Assembly: GCA_944990035.1 (NCBI GenBank) | Contig: CALYLX010000070.1 | Location: 62,001 to 126,000 of the forward strand | Length of the DNA stretch: 64,000 nucleotides | Direction: 5' to 3' | Origin: Clitopilus passeckerianus | Taxonomy: Eukaryota; Basidiomycota; Agaricomycetes; Agaricales; Entolomataceae | In this document: positions 41,195 to 50,388 of the stretch, piece by piece | Numbering within the stretch: position 1 is the first letter of the stretch | Layout of the letters: every line of letters starts with the position of its first letter | The notes under the pieces: generated by a model | Database searches by the model: none | Told to the model about the DNA's origin: nothing | The model's input: only the letters and a program-made list of their open reading frames with translations | Program-made: the position numbers and the translations under genes

Positions 41195-44100
41195 ATGCGT
41201 CACAAATATGTATCTATGCTTCGCTTCTACTCACAGAATGTGAATAGAAATTATGATCTTGTGTCATCACTCTTGGAGGAGCGTAAGAATGATTTTGACG
41301 TTCTCCTGCTACAAGAGCCTCCCTGGAGGCTAATACGTCGCACTGTGTCCACTACCAACCCAGAAGGGGAGGCAGTGATTGGTGCTCCCACTCATCCGGA
41401 CTGGCTGGTCATGTTTAGACGTCCAGCATCCGACACTGACCGCCCACGTGTTATGACGTTTGTGCATAGGCGTCTTGCAGGCATGAGGCCTGCATTTCGC
41501 ACTGACCTCGCCAACCACAATGATGTGTTGGTCACAACATTGTATGGGAGCGCAGGTGCTCAAATACACTTTGCCAATGTCTACTCTAGCCCAGGGGATG
41601 GTACTGCCATTCGCTGGTTGTGTGACAATGCTCCACGTCTCCCAAGCATGCTTTGCATGGCAGGGGACTTCAACTGCAAGTCGTCAGTCTGGGATCCGGA
41701 CTATGACTCTACAAATCATGTTGCAACTGAACTGTGTGATGTTGCGCTCGACCTGGGCTTGGAGGCTAGTGTTCTACCAGAACGCACTCCTACTCACTTC
41801 CCACATGCTGGCAGGCTTAGGCCGTCGGTCATTGATCTATTCTTCCTCCCTGTGGGTCGCACTGCAGGGACTTCACATAGCGTGGTCACAGAGTGGAAAG
41901 GACCCTCTGACCACGCTCCCTTGACCGTCACGCTCCGTATCCAGCCTGTGCAGCTGGCTGCTGAGCGCATCACTCTGCCCAAGGGCAGTGAGCGAGAGGA
42001 AGAGTTCCTGAAGGAACTGTCCTCTTCTGTGCGAGCATTGGACACATCCACTCTCACAACAGCAGAAGCAATTGAACGCTGCACTGGCGCCATTGCAACT
42101 GCTATTAAGCAGTCCTGGGATAACAACTCAAAGACTGCTCGCATCTCCACCAAGTCAAAGTCCTGGTGGAATCCTGAGTGCTCTGAAGCTGTCAGAGTGT
42201 ATCGCGCTTCCAGGGCGGTCGCTGATTACAAGGCGTTCCGCAGGACCACCAAGGTGGCCAAGCGCAAGTTCTTTGATAGTAGGATCCAGACGATTGCTAC
42301 TACCAACAAGCGTCCATGGGATCTTATGCGCTGGGCCAAACAGCGTGAGCTCCCTACACACGAAGCCATTCGCCACAATGGTGAACCTTGCAATTCCCTG
42401 GAGTCGCTTTGGGCTGCTCTTGATTCAACATACAACTCGGCGTCTGATCGCCCTGTTGACCCCTCTGTGCTCGACGACGTCCCTCAGTCTCCCCCGCGCG
42501 AGTGGTGGGACTTTGGTGTTAAAGAGCTGAGAGAAGAACTTGCAAAGTGCTCAAACACTTCTGCTCCTGGTCCTGATCACCTCACATGGTATCAGCTCAA
42601 ATCCTTGGTCGCTGACACTGTCATCGCTACCAAATTCGTCGAGATTGCCAATGCCTGCCTTCGGGTGGGCCACTGGCCCTCTCACTTCAAAGAGTCGCGT
42701 TCTGCCATTGTTCCAAAGCCTGGCAAACCGCACTATTCAACTCCCAAGATGTTCCGCCCTATTGTGTTGCTTAACACGCTGGGGAAACTCTTTGAGAAGA
42801 TGCTTGCAAACAGAATGCAGTTTGAAGCGCAGAAATTCGGCGTGTTCCACCCCAACCAGTTTGGAGGCGTGCGCCAACACTCTACTGAGGATGCGGGTGT
42901 TTATCTCACTCACATTGTCAAGGCCGGTTGGGCTAGAGGGCTGAAGACAAGCGTGGTCGCTTTTGACCTTGCTCAGTTCTTCCCCTCTCTCAACCACGAC
43001 ATGCTTCTACGCATACTGCGCAGAATAGGCTTTGCGCCAGAAGTCTGCAACTTCTTTGCGTCTTACCTTGTTGGGAGACACACATCCTACAGCTGGAACA
43101 GCGAAGAATCCAGCAAGTATTCTGCAGATGTTGGTGTTGGCCAAGGATCTGCTTTATCCCCTCTTCTCTCTGCGCTCTATTTGGTGCCAGGGATGAGGCT
43201 GTTTGAGCGCAGGATTGCTCCTGGCGTTACAACACTCATGTCGTATGTGGATGATGGTTCACTCATCGTTCAGTCGCCATCCTTTGGGGAGAACATCACC
43301 CTACTCCAACAAGCGTATGCTGTCATCACAGAGCTTGTTACCGCACTTGGCCTTGTCTTGGAACATGATAAGACAGAGGTCTTCCACTTCTCTCGCAAGC
43401 ACAACGATGTCAATCCTGCCATTGACTTGGGCTTTGCTCCACATACTGGCAATTCGCCACTTCAACCCAAGAGCGTTTGGCGCTACTTGGGCTTCTACTT
43501 TGACCGGTCGCTATCCTTTAGCCACCATGTCAGGTATTACTCTACCAAGGCTCTGACCACTGTCAAGGCAATGATCATGCTTGGTAACTCATCAAGGGGT
43601 ATCACCCCTATGCAGAAGCGGCTGCTCTACCGTGCGTGCGTCCTTCCAGTCGCTACGTATGGTGTGGGCCTCTGGTTCTACAAAGGTGCTAGGTGCAAGA
43701 CTGCTATGTCGCACTTGCGCACTATGCAACTCCAGGCTGCTAGGTGGATAACTGGCGCCTTTCGCTCATCGCCGGGTGGGGGGACCGAGTCTATCGCTGG
43801 TCTCCCTCCCATTCATCTGCACATCAGGAAACTGGTCGAACGCGGCCAGGCGCGTATTGGCACCCTGATTGGCAACCACCCTACGCTGTCGCTCATTAGT
43901 GACAAGCACCAGCTGTACAAAGGAACAATGCGTCTTCCTTCGTCTCTCTCCAACTTGTCGCGACGCGTGCGCGGCAACTTGCTCTCTACGGTCGTGGATT
44001 CTGACGCACATGCTGTGCGCGTCTCTGAGCCTCTCAACCCTGTCCATGGTGAGGCGGTCCCAGGCCTTCGCCTGTTGGATACCCACTCTGGTAGGGTCAC

Positions 44101-45121
44101 ACTTGACACTGTCATTGCAGCATCTAAGGATGCCCTTGATTCTCGTCGCATCCACTTGGATGTGATTCGCGCTGACGCAGATCTGTCTGACACTACAGTG
44201 TTGGTGGCAGCTGACGCGTCTGTTCCCAAAAGCAGGAAGCACCAAGCGGTTGCTGCTTGCTCCCTCCTTCATGGCGCCTTTGGCCCGGAAGAATACACTA
44301 TGGCATCAGGCAGAGTCCTTTCTGATGATGCCGAACTCGCAGCCATTGACTTGTCTATAAGCAAGGCTGTTCTGCGCAACAACTGTGTCAAAATAGTTGT
44401 GCTCTCAGACTCGACCAAAGCCATCCGATTGGCTTTGGACCCGTCTCTCCATTCTGGGCAAGGACACTCGCTGTCCATTTGCTCCAAACTACGTGCTTGG
44501 TTCTCGGGCGACGCCGACAGGCGCGTCCACTTTGTTCATGTCCCTTCAAAACTCAACTGGGACATCCACCACCGTGCTCACTTGGCGGCCACTGGCTTGC
44601 GGGTGGGTGCTGGCAACCAACCTCGGACATCCCTTGGGTATGCCCGGAAACGCGCTGTAGATAGAATGTTGCATGAGTGGACTTGTCTACTGCAGCAGCC
44701 TTCTTACTCTGGCAACAACTTCTTGCGCCTTACACACAAAGGTGCCTCCCTGAGGCCCGCACACATTAAAGGTGGACCTTGGCTACGTCGCGTTGGTTCT
44801 TCCAATGCATACCGCGCCTTACACGCGCAGTTCTGGGTCATGCACCCATTGGCGAATTCGCGCACGCTTCAACCTGGGTGGGGAGACAGCGTGTGCATGC
44901 GACTGGCGCATTCTGGAAACGAGGGGACACATCCTGCACCAGTGCGCGCACTTCCAACGACGGCCCAACCAGCGCTTGCGCCGGAACTGTCGTCTTTCTT
45001 GTTCTTCCTCCAGAACAACCCTGCCACTTTGCGTTCCCTTCGCAACAGCCTCCACCGCCGTTTCCCAAAGCCAGGAAGACGCGGCGTGGGCCACCTGACA
45101 AGGCCCCACACGCCTCCGTGA
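41195..45121 (+). CDS. Tad LINE ORF2 (endonuclease, reverse transcriptase, RNase H)
   Basis: 1,308 residues. AP endonuclease: QNVNRNYD near residue 13, LLQEPPWR near 37, D158 and N160 in MAGDFN, and SDH at 238-240. RT: FRPIVLLNTLGK from residue 520, AFDLAQFFPSLNHD, GVGQGSALSPLL, and YVDD at 684-687. RNase H: D1007 (ADAS), E1047 (DAELAAID), D1072 (LSDST). It nicks target DNA and reverse-transcribes LINE RNA. After about residue 1205 a cluster of 1-3 nt deletions shifts the frame, destroying the C-terminal CCHC knuckle and the usual GMVFHA end found in Tad-2, -3 and -6. The shifts look artefactual, so the true ORF may end near 45,270. Confidence 0.9.
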   Translation: MRHKYVSMLRFYSQNVNRNYDLVSSLLEERKNDFDVLLLQEPPWRLIRRTVSTTNPEGEAVIGAPTHPDWLVMFRRPASDTDRPRVMTFVHRRLAGMRPAFRTDLANHNDVLVTTLYGSAGAQIHFANVYSSPGDGTAIRWLCDNAPRLPSMLCMAGDFNCKSSVWDPDYDSTNHVATELCDVALDLGLEASVLPERTPTHFPHAGRLRPSVIDLFFLPVGRTAGTSHSVVTEWKGPSDHAPLTVTLRIQPVQLAAERITLPKGSEREEEFLKELSSSVRALDTSTLTTAEAIERCTGAIATAIKQSWDNNSKTARISTKSKSWWNPECSEAVRVYRASRAVADYKAFRRTTKVAKRKFFDSRIQTIATTNKRPWDLMRWAKQRELPTHEAIRHNGEPCNSLESLWAALDSTYNSASDRPVDPSVLDDVPQSPPREWWDFGVKELREELAKCSNTSAPGPDHLTWYQLKSLVADTVIATKFVEIANACLRVGHWPSHFKESRSAIVPKPGKPHYSTPKMFRPIVLLNTLGKLFEKMLANRMQFEAQKFGVFHPNQFGGVRQHSTEDAGVYLTHIVKAGWARGLKTSVVAFDLAQFFPSLNHDMLLRILRRIGFAPEVCNFFASYLVGRHTSYSWNSEESSKYSADVGVGQGSALSPLLSALYLVPGMRLFERRIAPGVTTLMSYVDDGSLIVQSPSFGENITLLQQAYAVITELVTALGLVLEHDKTEVFHFSRKHNDVNPAIDLGFAPHTGNSPLQPKSVWRYLGFYFDRSLSFSHHVRYYSTKALTTVKAMIMLGNSSRGITPMQKRLLYRACVLPVATYGVGLWFYKGARCKTAMSHLRTMQLQAARWITGAFRSSPGGGTESIAGLPPIHLHIRKLVERGQARIGTLIGNHPTLSLISDKHQLYKGTMRLPSSLSNLSRRVRGNLLSTVVDSDAHAVRVSEPLNPVHGEAVPGLRLLDTHSGRVTLDTVIAASKDALDSRRIHLDVIRADADLSDTTVLVAADASVPKSRKHQAVAACSLLHGAFGPEEYTMASGRVLSDDAELAAIDLSISKAVLRNNCVKIVVLSDSTKAIRLALDPSLHSGQGHSLSICSKLRAWFSGDADRRVHFVHVPSKLNWDIHHRAHLAATGLRVGAGNQPRTSLGYARKRAVDRMLHEWTCLLQQPSYSGNNFLRLTHKGASLRPAHIKGGPWLRRVGSSNAYRALHAQFWVMHPLANSRTLQPGWGDSVCMRLAHSGNEGTHPAPVRALPTTAQPALAPELSSFLFFLQNNPATLRSLRNSLHRRFPKPGRRGVGHLTRPHTPP

Positions 45122-45578
45122 TGCCCTCCCGCTGTGGGGGCCACCGCCGGCGAATGCCTGTAACAGGCTCCACTGCACCACCGCGCCCAGACGATCTTGT
45201 CTGGGTACCGGGTGCACACCAATTTGTTCGCAGAGAACAGGCCGAAGCGTCTGGCATGGTTTTCCATGCATAGGGGTCAGTGCTCCATCCTTCATATAGC
45301 GGCGAGCCTGGCCTCCAGGGTTCTTGCTGCTTCTGCGGGGTGTTGCGCGCTACCATACTCGTTGAGAGATTTATCCTCGGGGGCCACCCTAGCTTGCTCT
45401 TTGGTGCACCTCGTATTCAGTGTAGTTCACTCGACGAACACGGTTCTTTACTTACGTTAGTATACAATGCATGTATTTAGGTACTTGCGACCGGACTGCG
45501 ATCGGGCGCCGGAATATAAATTGTCAGACGCCCCCTCCGGGGGCGTAGGGCTTTGACACAAAAAAAAAAAAAAAAAAA
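45122..45578 (+). other. Tad-8 3' region, stem-loop and poly(A)
   Basis: Holds the shifted ORF2 end and 3' UTR. The stem-loop ACGCCCCC/GGGGGCGT sits about 15 nt before the tail and is present in every copy with a 3' end; in Tad-10 only loop bases differ. Likely the RT recognition signal. Confidence 0.6.
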
Positions 45579-46117
45579 TGGTGGTTCTCGCAACAACGCC
45601 ATCCATGCAGAAGTCGGCAGGGGTGACGCTATCATTGTCCACTTCAGTGACACACCCACCCACAGCGATCTGGGCATCATCTGACTCGCTGTGCAACGTG
45701 TCTGGTACCCTCTCATTGAGGGTGGTCAGCCTATCGTCAACGTGAATGTAGAGGTTCCTGCACCGTGTTCTTACGCTCGCATCACTGGCGTGCCCTACTT
45801 CACCTTTGGTGCGGTTGGGAGCACTCCAGTCACTCCTGACACCATGGAGGCACTCCTGCGTCAAAATGCTACTACGTCGTCGCTCCAGCTTGCTGGTAAG
45901 CCGCGTATTCATCGTGCAAGCAGCTCGCATGACATGTGCGTTGTTTTCTTCGACTTCTGGGACACTAGGTCTGGTACCGCCCTCAAGTCTATTACCAACA
46001 AGAAGATGTCCATTGGTGGTCGCCTTTGCAACATCTCCCCTGCCAGCGTGCACGCTGGCGTCCCTCAGTGTCAACGCTGTTGGGCCTGGGGACACCCAAC
46101 TGCGTCCTGCAGACAGC
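45579..46117 (+). pseudogene. Tad-9: ORF1 middle fragment
   Basis: Plus-strand ORF1 from GGSRNNAIHAEVGRGDA to CQRCWAWGHPTASCRQ, squeezed between the Tad-8 tail and the Tad-10 tail. One CGA to TGA change in HSDLGII*LAVQRVWYP. It might belong to the same target copy as Tad-12. Confidence 0.85.
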
Positions 46118-46433
46118 TTTTTTGTTTTTTGTTTTTTGTTTTTTTTTTGATCAAAGCCCTACGCCCCCAGAGGGGGCGTCTGACAATTTATATTCCGGCG
46201 CCCGATCGCAGTCCAGTCGCAAGTACTTAAATACATGCATTGTATACTAACGTAAGTAAAGAACCGTGTTCGTCGAGTGAACTACACTGAATACGAGGTG
46301 CACCAAAGAGCAAGCTAGGGTGGCCCCCGAGGATAAATCTCTCAACAAGTATGGGAGCGCGCAACACCCCGCAGAAGCAGCAAGAACCCTGGAGGCCAGG
46401 CTCGCCGCTATATGAAGGATGGAGCACTGACCC

Positions 46434-48103
46434 CTATGCATGGAAAACCATGCCAGATGCTTCGGCCTGTTCTCTGCGAACAAATTGGTGTGCACCCGGC
46501 ACCCAGACAAAGTCGTCTGGGCGCGGTGGTGCAGTGGAGCCTGTTACAGGCATTCGTCGGCGGTGGCCCCCCACAGCGGGGAGGGCATCGCGGAGGCGTG
46601 TGGGGGCCTTATCAGGTGGCCCACGTCGCCGTGTCTTCCTGGCTTTGGGAAACGGCGGTGGAGGCTGTTGCGATGGGAACGCAAAAGTGGCAGGGTTGTT
46701 CTCAAGGAAGAACAAGAAAGACGACAGCTCCCGGCGCAAGCGCAGGTTAGGCCGTCGTTGGAAGTGCGCACACTGGTGAAGGATGTGTCCCCTTGTTTCC
46801 AGTATGCGCCAGTCGCATGCACACGCTGTCTCCCCATCCAGGTTGAAGCGTGCGCGGAATTCACCAATGGGTGCATGACCCAAGACTGCGCGTGCAAGGC
46901 GCGCGGTGTGCGTATTGGAAGAACCAACACAACGTAGCCAAGGCCCACCTTTGAGGTGTGTGGGCCTTAGGGAGGCACCTTTGTGTGTAAGGCGCAAGAA
47001 GTTGTTGCCAGAGTAAGAAGGCTGCTGCAGTAGACAAGTCCACTCATGCAGCATTCTATCTACAGCGCGTTTCCGGGCATACCCAAGGGATGTCCGGGGT
47101 TGGTTGCCAGCACCCACCTGCAAGCCAATGGCCGCCAAGTGAGCAAGGTGGTGGATGTCCCAGTTGAGTTTTGAAGGGACATGAACAAAGTGGACGTGCC
47201 TGTCAGTGTCGCCCGAGAACCAAGCACGTAGTTTGGAGCAAATGGACAGCGAGTGTCCTTGTCCAGAGTGGAGAGACGGGTCCAAAGCCAAGTGTATGGC
47301 TTGAGTCGAGTCTGAGAGCACAACTATTTTGACACAGTTGTTGTGCAGACTGCACAGGCCGGATACGGAGCGTGACGGTAAGAGGAGCGTGGTCTGAGGG
47401 TCCTTTCCACTCTGTGGCCACGCTGTGTGAAGTCCCTGTGCGACCCACAGGGAGGAAAAATAAGTCGATGACTGAAGGCCTGAGGCTACCAGCATGTGGG
47501 AAGTGAGTAGGAGTGCGTTCTGGCAGAACACTAACCTCCAAACCCAGGTCAAGCGCAACATCACACAGTTCAGTCGCAACATGATTTGTAGAGTCATAGT
47601 CCGGATCCCAGACTGACGACTTGCAGTTGAAGTCCCCTGCCATGCAAAGCATGCTTGGGAGACATGGAGCATTGTCACACAGCCAGCGAATGGCAGTACC
47701 ATCCCTGGACTAGAGTAGACATTGGCGAAGTGTATCTGGGTGCCTGCGCTCCCATACAGTGTAGTGACCACCACATCATTATGGTTGGCGAGGTCAGTGC
47801 GAAATGCAGGCCGCATGCCTGCAAGACGCCTATGCACAAATGTCATGGCACGTGGGTGGTCAGTATCCGATGCTGGACGTCTAAACATGACTAGCCAGTC
47901 TGGATGGGTAGGTGCACCAATCACTGCCTCATCCTCAGGATTGGTAGTGGATACAGTGCGTCGAATGAACCGCCATGGAGGCTCTTGAAGGAGAATCACA
48001 TCAAAGTCATTCTTACGTTTCTCTAGTAGTGCAGCAACCAGATCATAATTTCTATTCACATTCTGTAAAAGAAGCGGAGAATATTTACATAATTGTATCG
48101 CAT
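46434..48103 (-). pseudogene. Tad-10 ORF2 with large internal deletion
   Basis: Begins at the ATG at 48103, 9 nt after the ORF1 stop, with an early frameshift after about ten codons. The frame is then open from NRNYDLVAALLEKRKND through the endonuclease, with a shift to another frame for part of it. Near 47,349 the endonuclease end (LRIRPVQ) is fused to the RNase H region (NNCVKIVVLSDSTQAI), removing the whole RT. It continues to the CACDWRILETRGHILHQC knuckle and the GMVFHA stop. Confidence 0.82.
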
Positions 48104-48112
48104 AAGGTAAAG

Positions 48113-50277
48113 TTATGTGCGGGCAGTGCGTTCACCCCGACCAATCTGAATCGGTCTCCTCCTGGGTGGTAGTGCATGAGTATAACTCTGCGGTGCTTTA
48201 ACAGAAAAGCCTACCGCATCGTTGACAGCATATCGGCACTGGATCCAGCCAGCATCAAACCGATGTCTTGCAAAAGGGCACTTGGGCGAATCAGCCTCGT
48301 GCTCCTTGCCACAGTTGATGCATCTAGGTGCATGTGGGCATAGTGCACCATCAGGAGTGGCAGGCACTGGAGGATTAGCGTCAGGCTTGCCCCAGCAGCA
48401 GTGGGCAAGCTTGCGATGGTTGTGCGAATCATGGCCATAGCCACAATGCGCGCAGGAGTTGAACTACTGCCTGCAGGTGGCAGTGGGATGACCCCACGCC
48501 CAGCAGCGTTGACACTGCCGAACGCCAGCATGGACGCTTGCAGGGGAGATGAGACACAAGCGTCCTCCAATGGAGATCTTCTTGTGTGTAATGGCCTTGA
48601 GAGAGCTGCCAGACCTGGTGTCCCAAAAATCGAAGAACACGACGCACATATCATGCGTGCGTGAGTTGCGGTGCACACAAGGCATCCCAGCAAGCTGGAG
48701 CGCGCTAGTGGCAGGATCTTCACGCAGCAGTGCTAGGACCGCACCAGCAGTGATAGGAGTGCTGCCCACCGCACCAAAGGTGAAGTAGGGCACTCCTGTG
48801 ATGCGTGCATAAGAACGCGATGTAGGAACCTCCACAGCAGCATGGACGGTGGGAGATGGGTTGGCACCTTCAGTGACAGGGTACCAAACACGCTCAACAG
48901 CGACCCGGATGATGCCCAGGTCGCTGTGGGTGGGTGTCTCGTCGAGGTAGACAATGATAGCGTTACCCCTGCCGAGTTCAGCATGGATAGCGCGGTTCTT
49001 AGACCCACCAGCACCAAAGTGAAGGTTGAGGGTGGAAACAGCCTGTTCAGGCGAGATAGGAAGAGGAACAGAGACAGCATTGTCTCCATTGCCTCTGGTG
49101 GCATAGACAAAGCACTGCTTGCGTGAGGGGCCGCGCGTCATGGATTTGAGCTTCTGCTTCTTCTTCAAAGGGGAGGGAGCAGTAGGAGGTGGGGAGGACG
49201 CTGCCTTGCGCTTATTGGTGTTGGAGTTGTCCTTGAGTTGCGCTACTTCATCCCAGGACAGTCCAGGGAGATGACGTGCGAGTTCAGCAAGTTCTGCACA
49301 TTGCTGCGCAGTCATGCCAGCAGTTACCTCTGCAAATGAGCAAGGGGCGGCGTTTGCAGGCCTCCTAGGCAGCTGCGATGCGACAGAAGCGTAGGACGCC
49401 TTGGGAGCGCGCTGACGCTGTTGTGAGGGCTGCTGCTGCTGCTGAGACGCATTAGCAGGGTTGGGCGCACGCACAGCATGCGGATTGGGTGCCCTGCGCG
49501 TTGCAGGAGCCTGTGGGGCAGGCCTAGCGAACTGGCGCTGCCATTGCATCTAGTTTCCTACACCACGCCCATCTGCAGCAGCAGTAGAGGAAGCAGATGC
49601 TGCGCTTGCAGCACCTTTGGGAGCAGCAGTGCGCACAGGGCGCTGCTGGGCAGTGGGAGAGGGAATATAGGCGTCCAAGGCGTCCCTAACGCGTCGGATT
49701 TGAGGAAGGAAGTTCTCATTTGAAGTGAGATACTTGAGGAGGCCTAGGGAGGCCGCTTGAGAGCAGACATGCTTTTGCATGTCTGCAAGAGTGCGAGAGT
49801 GTTCCTCGTCGCTGGCAGCAGAAGGGGCACGGTTGAGCCACTTCTTGAATGTGACAAGAGAGTCAGTGATCGCGTCTATGTCGTCCTCGACCGCGTCATC
49901 CGTGGCCTGCACCTGCAAACCCACGGAATCATACTCTGAATGTCCTAGGAAAGCAGGAGAGAACCCTTGCGTTGGTGAAGTTGCCCTGGAAGTAGTTCTG
50001 GACTTGGGCTGCACAACAGCAGCACCAGAGGCATCCTTCCTGCGCTTGTGTTCAGGGGAGGAAGGTGCGGAGGGAGCAGGGCTCTCGTCTGCTTCAAAAC
50101 CATCGTTCTCATCCATTGCTGGAGTAGGACACTTGTTTCAAGCGCCAGAGGGGCCTTGGGGAGTTTCTTTGCCATCAAACGCGCCATAGCTGCTGCCATG
50201 GCCCTTCTGAGGTGTGGAGGGCGTCGGAGGTGGGTCCGGCGGCCGGGCATTCTTCTTGGTGCCTCCTGCACTACTCA
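48113..50277 (-). pseudogene. Tad-10 ORF1, broken
   Basis: A diverged ORF1 subfamily. Start ATG at 50277 (MSSAGGTKKNARPPDP); an in-frame stop soon after (near 50133) where Tad-8 has Arg. The N-terminal part ends at ADGRGVGN (about 49550) and is joined to QWQRQFARPAPQAP, losing the linker present in Tad-8. The conserved block (YARITGVPYFTFGAVG, MCVVFFDFWDTRSG) and knuckles (CQRCWAWGHPTATC, CINCGKEHEADSPKC) follow, with one stop at the second knuckle. Ends at 48113. Confidence 0.82.
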
Positions 50278-50388
50278 TAGTGCAGACAGGCGCAAAAACT
50301 GGAGGGTTGAGCGGTGTGCAAGTGCTTGAGGGTGAATTTGCGTTGCTGTTGTGGCTGTGATGCTGGTGGTAACAGATCAAAGAGGATG

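Larger units (their letters stand above)
38664..45578 (+). mobile_element. Tad-8: full-length Tad-clade LINE (reference copy)
   Basis: 6.9 kb: 5' UTR (38664-38774), ORF1, 8-nt spacer, ORF2, 3' UTR with a GC stem-loop (ACGCCCCC-TCC-GGGGGCGT, 45527-45545) and 19 A at 45560-45578. The AP-type endonuclease, RT, C-terminal RNase H and CCHC knuckle place it in the Tad/I-like group. The only damage is a cluster of small deletions at 44,806-45,143. No target duplication: left flank Tad-7 ORF2, right flank Tad-9 ORF1. Confidence 0.9.
46118..50388 (-). mobile_element. Tad-10: LINE with intact ends, internally deleted
   Basis: Tail complement at 46118-46148 is T-rich with regular G (TTTTTTG repeated), i.e. 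a CAAAAAA-repeat tail. Then 3' UTR, ORF2 (deleted), ORF1 (deleted), 5' UTR ending CATCC at 50388. At 50389 it meets plus-strand Tad-11 head to head. No target duplication. Confidence 0.85.
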
